The notes under the pieces were generated by a model. The model did not search any database and was not told the DNA's origin. It was given only the letters and a program-made list of their open reading frames with translations. Shown here piece after piece: positions 1 to 15,100 of a DNA stretch of 64,000 bases (within the stretch, counting starts at the first letter, position 1; every line of letters starts with the position of its first letter). This DNA comes from Mytilus edulis (lineage: Eukaryota > Mollusca > Bivalvia > Mytilida > Mytilidae). The stretch spans positions 50,179,838 to 50,243,837 of the forward strand of contig NC_092345.1 of the NCBI RefSeq assembly GCF_963676685.1, given 5' to 3'. A program made the position numbers and the translations under genes.

Positions 1-13
1 TAAAACCACATAC

Positions 14-170
14 CTTGTACAGGATGAGTTCTTCCATACACTTCAACGATTTTACAATCGCCAAAATATTCAGAAAACAGTGATGTATCTATTGTGGCTG
101 ACATCAGTACAACACGTAATTGTGGATATGTATTTACCATGTCTCGTAACATAATCAGAAGGAAATCAGT
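14..170 (-). CDS. DHX9: DHX9 coding exon 15 (SAT motif III; last in window)
   Basis: 52 codons plus one base: [32 protein letters not shown], then [10 protein letters not shown]. Acceptor TTTCAG|ACTGAT, donor CAAG|GTATGT 13 bp from the window edge. The next exon lies outside. Confidence 0.94.
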
Positions 171-3100
171 CTGAAATAGACAAGAAACTGACAATATACG
201 TACAATTTACAAATGATAATAAAGTGGACAATGTATTTACAAATGCATACCAATAACAATAATGTGTCCCCAGTACATGGATGCCCCATCTGCACTATCA
301 TTTTCCTATGTTCAGTGGACCATGAAAATGGGGGAAAATCTCTAGTTTGGCATTAAAATAAGAAAGATTACATCATAGGGAACATGTGTACTAAGTTTCA
401 AGTTGATTGGACTTCAACTTCATCAAAAACTACCTTGACCAAAAACTTTATCCTAAAGCAGGACAGATTGACCGACGAACGAACAAACAGACGAATGAAC
501 AAAAAGACGCACAGACCAGAAAACATAATGCCCATAAATGGGGCTTAAAAAGTAATTTATGGGATTTAACATGTTTGTTTGTGTGGATAATAAACTGTTT
601 CAACTAGATATCATTGAGATGGGAGCCATCTCTGTGGGCCCCGCTGTCAATAACGTGGGGTAAATAAGTTGTATGGATAATCTGATATGAAGCATTATTT
701 GAAGTTATTACATAGTCTCATGTGTGATTTTGATCTAAGATTTTAAGTTAAAACTGATAAATATTCTCATCTTACTTTCATAGTATAATAGTGATATGAC
801 TGCATGATGTGAACTCATTGTTTACTACTCTAAGGTGACTTCTGGATATATGGATTGATGTTTGAACAATATGTTTAAAGGTGCTGCCCAATTGATATTT
901 GTCACATATTTTTAGAATTATGCCTTCAATATATTATGACCCACCAAGTATAAAGTATGAAATATAAATGGTTCCTGAGAGGTAGAGCAGACACAATTTG
1001 TTAAGAACAACGAACGGATGGACAGACCGACAGACTGATCTTAGACCTAGGATGCATACATTATGACACATTCTCTTGTGTTGGTTAATATATATGTTAA
1101 GTTGAAAATGTTTGTCAGGTATAAAGTATGAAATAATAACAGCTGTCCTCTCAAAATATAATGTGGATCAAATTTGTTAGCGATGGACAGACCAACAGAC
1201 AGACAGACCTTTGACCTAGGAAGTGGTACATACATCATGACACACCCTCTGGTGTTGGTTAAAATGGATGTCAAGTATAATATTTGAAATCATAACGGTT
1301 CTCAAGATATAGAGCGGACACAATCTTCACCACAGGACACAGGGTTGTCAACTGAAACCAAAGTTTTTTTGACGTTGACCTTTGACCTAGGAAGTTGTAC
1401 ATACATCATGACACGCCCTCTGGTGGTGGTTAAAATGTATGACAAGTATATACTTTGAAATCATAACGATTATCTAGATATGGAGCGGACACGATCTTCA
1501 CCACAGGACACAGGATTGTCAACTCGAAACCAAAGTTTTTGACCTTGACCTTTGACCTAGGAAGTTGTACATACATCATGACACACCCTCTGGTGGTTGT
1601 TAAAATGGATGTCAAGTATAAACTTTGAAATCATAATGGTTATCTAGATATGGAGCGGACACGATCTTCACCACAGGACACGGGGTTGTCAACTGAAACC
1701 AAAGTTTTTGACCTTGATCTTTGACCTAGGAAGTTGTACATACAACATGACACACCCTCTGGTGTTGGTTAATAATCATGTTAAGTATTAAGTATGAAAT
1801 CATAACGGTTCTCTAGATATGGAGCGGACACGAAAGTGTTACGGACGGACAGACGGACGGACGGACAGACTGATCACTATAGGGCGACCCGCCGTCGGCG
1901 GGGCCCTAATAACATCATTTATCGCTTTTGTTCGAAATTTTCCTTTGATCTTGTGGACTGATAATTTCCTTTCTCAGTGGAGTCGAGTGATATGAAAAAT
2001 TATCGTTAGAAACTTAGGGGGCATGTGGCGTTGTCAATGAAATTATAGGTAAAGTAGCAATAAACAGATTATCATTGGTCATCTCAACTCAACTGCTTTT
2101 CAATTTTGAAAATCAATCTCGTTCATATGATCAAGGATAATCTATAAATACACACTGATAATACTATTATTGACTAGATATGTCATAAAATACTTTAAAA
2201 TAACTATAGATCAAAGGAACATTGTTTCTCTTCTTCTTTTGTGACATCTCTGTAGAAAATTTAAGTGATTGAACCCTAATCCTTTTTTCTTTGATAACCA
2301 CTTATATCAATGAAAATAAGTTGATACTTACATTGATATCTCTCTCATGTATTTCATCAACAATAACATGTGATATACCCCTCATACCATTCTCTAACCT
2401 CCTCAACAGAGTACCTGTCAGAGCACACAAAAATAGAATTATTCATTTGAGAAAAAAAAAGAGATATACATTCAAATTTTTTTCATATACAAAGATTTTA
2501 TTTTAATAAAAGACATTACTATTGTGTTGGTGTCAGCTATGGCATTAAACTTTTCAATAAATTTGATATCTAGAGTTTATATTGTAGTTAAAAGATAGAT
2601 TTAGGATATCTCTTTCAGATGGAAAGTCACCAAAGACGGCAAAGTTTAAAGAGCTGACATTAAAAACTAAAATTATATAACATGTATGTCTGAAATGACA
2701 TTAAATATAATTTTGGTTTAGAACTATATTTCTCATCTTTAATACCATCTTTAAACTTTGTTTTTAGTTTTACAGACTTTCATTCTACATATCACCAGTA
2801 AGTTACCAGATTAGCCAAAGTGGCTATTTCAAACTAAATCTTAAGTTGAAACAAGAATGTGTCCATAGTACACGGATTCCCCACTCGCACAATCATTTTC
2901 TATGTTCAGTGGACCGTGAAATTGGGGTCAAAACTTTAATTTGGAATTAAAATTAGAAAGATCATATCATAGGGAACATGTGTACTAAGTTTCAAGTTGA
3001 TGTAACTTTAACTTCATCAAAAACTTCCTTGACCAAAAACTTTAACCTGAACTTCACACTATCATTTTCTATGTTCAGTGGACCATGAAATTGGGGTCAA

Positions 3101-6100
3101 AACTATATTTTGGCATTAAAATTAGAAAGATCATATAATGGGGAACATGTGTACTAAGTTTCAAGTTGATTGAACTTCAACTTCTTCAAAAACTACCTTG
3201 ACCAAAAACTTTAACCTGAAGCGGACGGACGAACGGAGGCACAGACCAGAAAACATAATGCCCCTCTACTATCTTAGGTGGGGCATAAAAAAGCAAAAAT
3301 AAAAGCAAATTCTGTTCTTTAAATTAAAATTTCAGTGTTACATCTAGATCTGCTTTCTAAATTTAACAAGTGAAACTGCGAGCTACTGCTCACTGATGAT
3401 ACCCCCGCCGCAAGTGGATAATATTAATAGTGTAAAAATATGCAAGTGTTCAGTAAACAGGAAGTTGTCAAGTGATGAATCTGAAAACGCATCACTCGGT
3501 ATAGCTGACTTATATAAATCCTGAAACCAAATTTCAGAAATCCTTGTATTGTAGTTCCTGAGAAAAATGTGACGAAAATTTTCAACTTGGCTATCATGTG
3601 TAAAATCATACAAATAAATCATTGGCTATCGGACTTCTCTTGAACTGAATTTTAATGTGCGTATTGTTATTCTTTTACTTTTCTACATTGGCTAGAGGTA
3701 TAGGGGGAGGGTTGAGATCTCATAAACATGTTTAACCCCGCCGCAATTTTGCGCCTGTCCCAAGTCAGGAGCCTCTGGCCTTTGTTAGTCTTGTATTATT
3801 TTAAATTTTAGTTTCTTGTGTATAATTCGGAGTTTAGTATGACGTCCATTATCACTGTACTATTATGCATATTTTAGGGGCCAGCTGAAGGACACCTACG
3901 GGTGCGGGAATTCTCGCTACATTGAAGACCCATTGGTTGCCTTCGGCTGTTGTTTGCTCTATGGTCGGGTGGTTGTCGCTTTGACATATTCACCATTTCC
4001 TTTCTCAATTTTATCATGTGTAAAATCATACAAGTGTTCGGTAAACAGGAAGTTGTCAAGTGATGAATCTGAAAACGCATCACACGGTATGGCTAACATA
4101 TATAAATGTTGATACCAAATTACAGAAAGGGTGGATGTGTAGTTCCTGAGAAAAATGTGACGAAAATTTTCAACTTGGCTATCATGTGTAAAATCATACA
4201 AGTGTTCGGTAAACAGGAAGTTGTCGAGTGATGAATCTGAAAACGCATCACACAGTATAGCTGACTTATATAAATCCTGAAACCAAATTTCAGAAATCCT
4301 TGTATTGTAGTTGCTGAGAAAAATGTGACGAAAATTTTCAACTTGGCTATCATGTGTAAAATCATACAAGTGTTCGGTAAACAGGAAGTTGTCAAGTGAT
4401 GAATCTGAAAACGCATCACACGGTATGGCTAACATATATAAATGTTGATACCAAATTACAGAAAGGGTGGATGTGTAGTTCCTGAGAAAAATGTGACGAA
4501 AATTTTCAACTTGGCTATCATGTGTAAAATCATACAAGTGTTCGGTAAACAGGAAGTTGTCAAGTGATGAATCTGAAAACGCATCACACAGTATGGCTAA
4601 CATATATAAATGTTGATACCAAATTACAGAAAGGGTGGATGTGTAGTTCCTGAGAAAAATGTGACGAAAGTTTCATGGGACGGACTGACTGACGGAAGGA
4701 CTGATGGACGGACTGACGGACTGATGGACGGACGGACAGACAGAGGTAAAACAGTATACCCCCCCTTTTTTAAAGCAGGGGTATAATAAATAAAATTGAG
4801 AATGGTAATGGGGAATGTGTCAAAAAGACAACAACCCGATGAAAGAGCAGAAAACAGCAGAAGGCCACCAATGGGTCTTCAAAACAGAGAAAAAATCCTG
4901 CTCCCAGAGGCAGGATTCAGCTGACCCCTAAATAAATGAACTTAAACTAAAAATCATACAATACTAACAAAGGCCAGAGGCTACGACTTGGGAGTGGCAC
5001 AAAAATGCAGCGGGGTTAAACATGTTTAGTGAGATCTCAACCCTCCCCTTTATCTTTAGTCAATGTAGAAAAAACAAGAATGTGTCCAAAGTACATGGAT
5101 GCCCCACTCGCACTATCATTTTCCATGTTTTATGGACTTTGAAATTGGGTAAATATCTAATTTGGCATTAAAATTAGAAAGATTATACTATAGGGAACAT
5201 GTGTACTAAGTTTCAAGTTGATTGGACTTCAATTTCATCAAAAACTACCTTGACCAAAAACTTTTACCTGAAGCGGGACGAACGAACGAACGGTACGACG
5301 GACGAACGAACGAACGAACGATCGAACGGAGCCACAGACCAGAAAACATAATGCCCCTCTACTATCGTAGGTGGGGCATAAAAACTATCAATGGTGATAA
5401 TAAGAACATAAAAACGTAGTTCAATCAGTTAATAATCAATAATTCACCCATCTAAAGTATAATTATTATTTTACATTCATATCTATATCTTAGACTATAG
5501 CAATATATACTATAGTCTTGGCAAACTTTTCTGAATCACTCACCTACTGTGCAATACAGAATACCACAATATGGTCTTGGAAATACTGATTCAAATCTGA
5601 CACTGTATCCTACAGACATGCCTAATTCCTCACATCTCTCCTGAGCCACTCTCTCTGCTATAGATATAGCACTGATTCTTCTTGGCTGCAATACAAATGT
5701 GTTATCATTATTTTAACACAATACACTACTTCATTCTAAAACACTGTTTTCTTTTTCTCCCTCTAAAAGTAAAGTATCCAGCTATAGGATAATGTTGAAT
5801 TTTGAACATGAAAGACCACTCAAAAGACTTAAGTTCTGAACATTAGTATTGTAACAGAATCTACATTTCAGCTTTGATACTGTACAATAATGATTGATTG
5901 CCTTAGTTTGGACTATTTTTAATTCCGTTGCCCAGGCCAATGATAGCTTACAGAGAGTATTGTTTATGCTCATTGATAAAGGCAAGCTATAGTTGCTACT
6001 ATGCACTTAATTTGGTCATTTGCAAATAGTTGTCTCACTAGCAATCAAACCATATCAGTTGATTTGTATATTGTAACATTGTTTTAAGGGGTACACATTT

Positions 6101-9100
6101 TCAGGGATAATGCTTATTCTAAGGTTAGGTTTAGGTGTAAGAGGATTACATAATTGGTAAGAATTAAAGCTTTACTAAGACTGTAAACCTACATTTGTAT
6201 ATGTGTTGGCACCCTAAATGTAATGAACCTACCTGTGTAATTACAATATTACATTAGTTGGTACACTCAAATGTAATGAACCTACCTAGGTAATTACAAT
6301 ATGACATTATTTGGGACACCTAAAGGTAATGTACCTACCTAGGTAATTACAATATTACATTATTTGGGACACCTAAAGGTAATGAACCTACCTAGGTAAT
6401 TACAATATTACATTATTTGGCACACCTACATGTAATGAACCTACCTAGGTAATTACAATATTACATTAGTTGGTACACTCAAATGTAATGAACCTACCTA
6501 GGTAATTACAATATGACATTATTTGGGACACCTAAAGGTAATGAACCTACCTAGGTAATTACAATATTACATTATTTGGCACACCTACATGTAATGAACC
6601 TATCTAGGTAATTACAATATTACATTATTTGGCACACCTACATGTAATGAACCTATCTAGGTAATTACAATATTACATTATTTGGCACGACTATATTTAA
6701 TGAACCCATCTAGGTAATTACAATATTACAAAATTTGGCACACCTACATGTAATGAACCTATCTAGGTAATTACAATATTACATTATTTGGCACACCTAC
6801 ATGTAATGTACCTACCTAGGTAATTACAATATTACATTATTTGGCACACCTACATGTAATGAACCTACCTAGGTAATTACAATTTTACATTATTTGGTAC
6901 ACTCAAATGTAATGAACCTACCTAGGTAATTACAATATTACATTATTTGGCACACCTACATGTAATGAACCTACCTAGCTATATAGGTAATTACAATATT
7001 GCATTATTTGGCACACCTACATGTAATGTACCTACCTAGGTAATTACAATATTACATAATTTGGCACACCTACATGTAATGTACCTACCTAGGTAATTAC
7101 AATATTACATTATTTGGCACACCTACATGTAATGTACCTACCTAGGTAATTACAATATTACATTATTTGGCACACCTACATGTAATGTACCTACCTAGGT
7201 AATTCCAATATTACATTATTTGGCACACCTACATGTAATGTACCTACCTAGGTAATTACAATATTACATTATTTGGCACACCTACATGTAATGAACCTAC
7301 CTGTGTAATTACAATATTACATTCAGCTCCTCTTCCCTGTTGTATCATCTGATCCATAATAAACTGGGTAACCTGTTAGTGAAAAATTCATTCTATTTCA
7401 AATGTGTTTCCTTTTATACCAGTACATAACATTAATCTCATGAATCATAAACAATTCTAATAAAAACATCTGAAACATTTTGCTTATGGTCATGCTTCAG
7501 TGGAAATATCCAACAGAAATTGTTTCTACCTAGTCATTCTTGTAAACCTGCCAGCTGCACAAGAAATAATTTTGATTCTACAATTAAAATGTTTAAATTC
7601 TGCAATTTCTTCTGACATGGTCCCCCTAAATTCTACCATAAGCTCTGCCTTGATTTAGTTTTGTATCTTGAATCATTTTTACTTTTTTTTTTTTAGAACA
7701 AATCATATACCTTAATTGTTGGGAGATATAATGTCACTTAGTACATTGATAAATGCCATTCTAATTCATGTTACCATTGAAAAATTCTTACATTTAATAT
7801 TGTGAAACCTTCTTTTGACTATTTTACCGATTATGTCTGTTTTGTTCACCGTCCTTGTAAATATAACAGAATTTGATGCAACTGTCATACAAGTGAGAGG
7901 TTAAGCGCCATAAAACTAGGTTCAATCCACCATTTTCTACATTTGAAAATGCCTGTACCAAGTCAGGAATATGACAGTTGTTGTCCATTTGTTTGATGTG
8001 TTTTATCATTGATTTTGCCATTTGATTAGGGACTTTCCGTTTTGAATTTTCCTCGGAGTTCAGTATTTTTGTGATTTTACTTTATACTTTTCTGAATTTC
8101 AATTGAACTTTGTAAAGAAAAAGTTTACCTGAGTGGTCTTGCCACAACCTGTTTCTCCTCTGATAATAATACAAGAGTTGTTGTTAATTTCATTTAAGAT
8201 GTAATCATGTGACCGAGACACTGGGAGATTGGTTCTCTCTTCTATCATCTACAAAATAAAACATAATATGAATATAAGGAGATGTGTGACACTTAGGTAT
8301 GAGACAGCTACTCAGCTTAGCTGTACAAAGAAAAGGAAGTTTCATTAACTGACACATTACTTTTTTCTTTCTTTAGCAAGCTCCATATAAAGAATAAAAG
8401 TGCTTGAAAGCACTAAATGGTAAAGATTGCTTCATTTTATCAGTAGGAAGTAAAATTAAATATTGCATCGGTTGTAGTTGATTTTAACAGCTCTTCTAGA
8501 CAAAGGAAGATAACTCCAATTTTTTAAGATGAGGTTAACAATGACAAAATTTATATTTTTAGAACAGATATTAGATTCCTGCACTGTGCAAAAGTTATGT
8601 AATTTTTCTTGACAAGTGTAACATCATTTTATGTCTTGAATATCTGAGCATATATTACATCAATAAATTTCTGGAAATGTTCATGGATAGGATGTATAGA
8701 ATTTTATGGTTAATGCACTATATTTTGTATATCAAAAAGGTAGTGATCAGCCTTGGAACATTTAGATATCAGGTCAGTCTTACATGTATAAGGTTTTAAT
8801 TGCATTTCATGCAATCTTTACCTAAAAATAAAAGCAGAATTGAGATCATAGTTATAGTCAGCAAATGTCCCCTTCTGTTCAACTCAAACCATGGTATGTG
8901 CTAATTTGTGAAATGCAAAGACAACATTAATATGTACATGATAGGTCAGAGCAGAACCATTAGGCCAAATAAAAATATATGTGTGGTTCCAGTTACATAC
9001 TTTTAAAAAATAGGGTCGGTAGGTCGGCAAATTTTTTTTTTTTTTTTTTTTTATTTTTATTTTTGAATGTCAAAATCCGGAAAAAAATCGTGTGTTTACT

Positions 9101-12100
9101 GAAATTGTTTCCGGTATTATACACGCCCCATCCGGAAGTCCACCATTTTTACATGTGTTTGGTTGTAAAATAAACAGTCATGATACGTTTTTAGTTAATT
9201 TTGTTGCATTCTGTTATGAATTGTTGCATTTTAGCAATAACAGATACTTGTGATGGAAATTCAGATGACAGAAATCTATGAATTTAATTATATTAATTCA
9301 CAATCCTCAAAATTTGATCGTTTGAAAATTTATTTTTCAGAAATGAAAAAAAAAGTTCTAGGGTCGGTGGGTTTTAACTAGGGTCGGTCGGGTTACTGGA
9401 ACCACACATATATTTTTATTTGGCCTTACATGAAATTATCATGATTGATGAAAGCCGACAAAATGGTTTCTTTAGCCAGTTATAACTATAACAAAACACA
9501 TCATTAATATGTGAAAATGAAGAAAATTTCTCCTTTGAACCTTCAAGTTTATTTTAAATATCTAGATGACATTTAAAATCGCTAAAGATATATATAATAA
9601 ATATTTGAACAAACCTTTTGTAAATTCTGGTCTGTATTTCTTTGTCTTTCTGTTGATTCATATAAATCTCTACTAATTTGGTCAAGGGTAGCCTTTAATT
9701 TTACACAAATAATGTTAAGTTAGATGTACAATTAATATAAAAAGATTTTTGATGAATTTCAGCATTAATATATATACACCAAAACTAAATTTAAGAAAAA
9801 GAAATAACTACTTTGAAGAGAAATGGTTTGACTCTTTTAAAGTTACAAATTTAGTTAAACCACAATATGTAGTTACTCTTGGTCTAACTGTCATGCTTGA
9901 TGGTTCTTTTTATGAAACAGCAAGACTTCATCAACTTTTCAAAGAACTACAATTTTGCAACTTTGTCTATTAGAGAAAATATTTTCTAAAGTCTAGCTTT
10001 CTCAAATAAAAAATCAAAGAGCAGAATGCTCTGAGGGATACGATTGCCATATAGTTTTCATTGACACATGTATAGCAGTTCTGCCAACTTTTCATTAAGC
10101 AAATTCGTGAGATTTGGCCAAAATAGAAAAGATCAAAGAGGAAAAAATTGATCCAAGGATACTGCTGCAAAAAAGCATGAACATGCGTGAGTCTCACGCA
10201 TTTTTGGCAGCCCTGGCCTTGATAGTCCAAATAATTATGACGTCTTGAAAGGCTATTATATTTTTTTTTCTTTGACGCCTTACTTCGACGTCGAAGTAAG
10301 GCATCAAAGAAAAAAAATATAATAGCCTTCCAAGACGTCATAATTATTTGGACTATGGCCATGAAGGCATAAAACTTTGCTCAGTGCTTGGAGCACAAAA
10401 ATCATGCTCTAAACAAGAAATCAAGCAATTTCATTGGTTGATTTTCGAGTATGAGTACAAAAAAACTGACTCGAAAGTTTTATGACCGCAAGGCCTGGTA
10501 CAGCTGGATAGTATTATTTTCAAAACTAATTCAACTGCACATGCAAAGGTAATATAAATCTGAATAGTCACTCAACTTTAAAAATAGCTAATCCTGGATA
10601 CAAGTGTACGAGCAATGTACTTATTGTGTTTTATTTGTGTGCTATCAATTCCAAGTTTACTTTCCACAGCAGTCACTGAGAGAGAGAGAGAAGGTATTTA
10701 CTCTGATGTCCGACGTCTGATTTGCCAGACAAGCTGGGACCATGGGGGACTTTTATGCTAGTATACTTAAATTACAAACTTAAATAGTCCCAGTCCCATA
10801 TATTATATCAAGTATTATTGGATGCCGAATTGAATTTTAAATAGGTGCCGATTTGACTAGATGCCGATTTAACCAGGTGCCGATTTGACTTTTTCTATGG
10901 GTGCCGATTTGACCAGGTGTCGATTTGACTTGTACCCAGTAATCTCAGGACTATTCACTTCGTATCTTATCACCGTTAATTCTAATTTCTAGGAGGAACC
11001 CCATTTCCCAGTCCCATATATTATATCAAATGCCGATTTGACTAGATGCCGATTTAACCAGGTGCCGATTTGACTTTTTCTATGGGTGCCGATTTGACTT
11101 TGTACCCAGTATTATCGCTATTTTGTGCATTTTTCTTTTGATCTTTTTTTGTGATAATTTTCATATCATGCTTCTAGCTTGAGATGGAAAATTATCGCTA
11201 GAAACTAAGGAGACCACGTGGCGTTGCTAACGAAATTGACATGAAATTGACATGAAATTGACAACGTCGTCATAGGTAAAATAGCGATAAACAGATTATC
11301 ATTGGTCATCTCAACTCAATTGCTTTTCTCACTTTCGCTGTACCAGCTCAAGCGAGAAAATCAATCTCGTTGAGATGATCAACGATAATCTATAAATCTC
11401 GGACTATTCACTTCGTATCTTATCACCGTTAATTCTAGGAGGAACCCCATTTCTAACTCTTTAATCATTAATTTCCTTTGGGTCAGTGGGCATGAATCCT
11501 TCCGTACACACTCCTCTGTCTAAATTGAGATCGTTATTAATAGAATACGATGTTTATTGACATCTAACGAGTTAATTTTTTCTTGACGGGAAATACTTCT
11601 GAAAGGGAGACAACTCGAAACGATGATATGGAAGACTCCATTTCGGCTAAAGGGTGTTATAGGTAAAACTTCATTGATTGTAATTTAAATGATGCATATG
11701 AATTTAAATTATGCAACAACAATATTAAACCCTCAATAGCAGGCAGACATAGAAAGAATCCAATGAGTTTCAAATTAATTAATAAGCGGGGAATCCAGAA
11801 CAACCGCTTAATCTGATACCCCTTGAAATCAAGAAAACTATACGCATGCGCATTAATACATAAACAAACCCGCGACTTGCGATTTGGAACAAGAACGTTT
11901 ATTTAATTTATGATATAATGAATGAGTCTCAATTTCTTTATGAGAGTACAGTATCATTTTCATAACGGTAAAATATAGAAAACTGGGGCGTAGCTGGGTC
12001 CCTTTTAAGTGCACGCCAACCAGGGGGGGTTTGGAGGGGATTGTCCCTCCAAGATTTTTTTTTTGGCTAGACGCAAAATGGTGCGTTCTGACGGCCTAAA

Positions 12101-15100
12101 ATTGGTTTGATTAGCAAATTATTAAGACTGTATTTGATCATTTTTTATTGAGTAACATCCTGAATATTTTTCAAAAATCTGCACTTCGTTTTTTTGGCTG
12201 CAACAAAAACGTCCATGGCCTTGTCTAAATTGACCTCAAAATCACGGTGGAACCCAGAGCCGATAATCTGTCATTTCTCATTTATACCAAAAAGGTCTGC
12301 AATATCAAGAGTGGTTTGGTATAGCTCGTTCCAAACATTATCATCATTTTGCTCGGAACGCACCATTTCAGTAACGGACTAGTACTGCGGAACTTGGCTT
12401 GATGAAGTCTTGAAAGGCGATTTTATTTTATTTTAAATGCGTTGACGCCTTAATATTTCGTCGACAGGAAGGTGTCAAAACAGAACATTATGAAGTAGCC
12501 CTTCAAAACAATAATTTAAAGAGGGAATTCAGATTTGTATTTACCGTTATCGTAATTTACTGTAAAAGAGGGGTGAAAGATACCAAAGGGACAGTCAAAC
12601 TCATATAAAGTTTACTGTAATTCATTAAATTGTTCAAAACCAAAGTTGAGAGATAAAAATGGAACAAAAGTCAATTGGTCATTTTTTGCCAAAATAATGT
12701 ACGAAATTTACAACCCTTATCTAAACAAACATGTGAGTTTACAACCCCTGCAGCCCTGTTAGTTCAACGACGCGCATTATATATTTTTTTAATTGAAATG
12801 GAGTTAATATAGATCAATATACCTTGTCGGAAATTTGAAGGTGTGGACATCTTTTCATTTGTCGGGCAAAAGTTGTAACTTTACATCTTTTCCTAAGAAT
12901 TCGAATCTATCAACAAAGAAATATCTCGATAAGATGGTCCCAGATTTTTTTGTACTGGCTTTGACATGACACTGATGTGGCATTAAGCTAAGTTCAATCA
13001 TCGTCAATTTTTGACGTTTCAGGGGTCTAAATTGTCCTGATTTGTTGCTGGGTGTGTTTCTGCATGACTATCACTGTTGGTAGGCGTTTTTGTGAGAGAA
13101 TAAAAATGTCTAACGTTTGCCCTTTACTTAGGCTTGTCAGTCCTTGTCACGCTTTGAACTGATTATGTATTCACGGTTTTATACGCTGCTTTTTACGTCC
13201 AGTACCAGAAGAAAATTCTCGCAAAAAAAATAAAAACGATTTAGGTCAGGGTTGATTTTACAGACGGAAATATTATTGTGACGTTATTAATTTCTACTTT
13301 GCTTGGTTAAGTTAGATTTAATATTTTTTACTCGTTTGTATTTTTTTTTATTTTTCGGCGTATTAAAATTATTTTTTTAGACCCCGCGATGTGCACGCCA
13401 TGGCGTGACAGCGTATATGGAGCTACGCCCCAGGAAAAGTCCACTTCAGTTCTTATTTGACAGAAATAGAATTATCGGAATTCAAAGAACTCTCATTTAT
13501 CAAAACTGGGGAATTCCCTCTGACGTGTTTCTAAATTTATAAAAACACTAAATATAAATACTGCTTAACTCCATGTTGTAAAAAACACGCATATAAGTCA
13601 AGGGAAAAATCAAACATGAAGATTATGAGAAGAACATTACAGGAAAGTTGTTCATGTTCAATCCTTTTGCTTGTTTTTACTTTTTAAAGCAAGACAATCA
13701 TAAGAATCTGAGATGTTGCTGAATGTTTAGAATAAAACGGTTGACGTGAGGGAATGAGCCCTGAGTCAACGGTAAAAGTCTACAGATTGCTTAAAAGCAA
13801 TCGTATCCCAAAAACAACTTTATATTGCTCCAGCTCTAAAAGAGGTCCATGGTACTTACATGAGCTAGTGGGCCTTCGTCAATATTACAATTAGACCATG
13901 GGTTCCAGTTTTCCTGTGGTGGTGACCAGGGAACAACTCCACCTGTATTTCGCTTGGGTGCAGGTTCAAATTCCTCTAATGAGGTATGTGACATCATTGA
14001 TACAGGCTGACTGGTATCATCTGGCTGTAGAATAAATTATAAAATTTCTCTTCTAAATTACATGATTTTGGCAGAATTTTCTAACGATTATTCTGCAAAT
14101 TTACCACAGTTTAATGAGGAGTTATAATTTGACATATAAAGACAATCTATACACACTTTCTCATATATGTAGGAAGTATGGGAATAGTTTTATATCCCTC
14201 ACCCCTATTGATATTCTTTACCAAATCCAATGTTTTTTTTTGCAAAAATGTAAAATGAGATTTTAATATTCATTCCAGAACAGATTGTTGATTGAAATGA
14301 TATACATGTACATTGTAGCTGAAAATACCAGAAAAGATATATATTTTTTATTATTCAAATGTGATTATAAAAGTTCTAGCTTTAAACTGCAGTATACAAT
14401 CTAGTTTAAAATTTCTGTAAACATACATTTTTTTACCTAAATAACTTGATAGCCAAACTTATGATATACATACCCTCTGAACAGGTTCTATATTCCATGC
14501 TTCCAAAGCTTTATTGACCAGGTTCTCTGTTTCGCTGCTTATAGCAACTTCATATTCATCCAACTAAAAAAAAGCAAATTGAAAGTATGTCAACAACTTA
14601 AGACTTATCTATTAATGGATGAGCATTATACTCAATCTAAGTACTGTTAAGTCAGAAATTATTGCGATGTTTTTATAATTGCAAAAAAAACGACAGGGTT
14701 ATAATCGCAATAATTTAAACTCACATTATGAAAATTTTTATAATATAATTAAACAGGATTTTTCTCAATATTGCAAATATTAAAATCGCATTTTAGTCTA
14801 AAATGACAAAATCGCAATAATAAATGAATGCAATAATTTCTGAATTTATAGTAACATTTTTCACCTTAGTATATATAACATTTTCAATGTATAAATCATG
14901 GCACAGGGAAGATGTAAAATAAGTTGAAATATATGCCATACTATTTAAAGTTTCAATGTTCCCATTTATTCCTACCCATAATTTCTTGTTTAAGCATATT
15001 GTATCATTTAGATGAAACACCATTGAATATCACACATCTTCTGACTTTATTCAATCAGGTATACTATGTAGATTCATCATCATTTGTACAGTTCTCACTT

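Noticed and set aside
6186..7320. CRISPR-like array (regular ~53-bp repeats)
   Set aside because: Units are head-to-tail with no unique spacers, in a eukaryotic intron, and derive from the neighbouring exon junction. It is a satellite.
9970..10362. 130-codon minus-strand ORF with [14 protein letters not shown]
   Set aside because: Runs across the palindrome at 10222-10356; composition follows from A/T runs and the inverted repeat.
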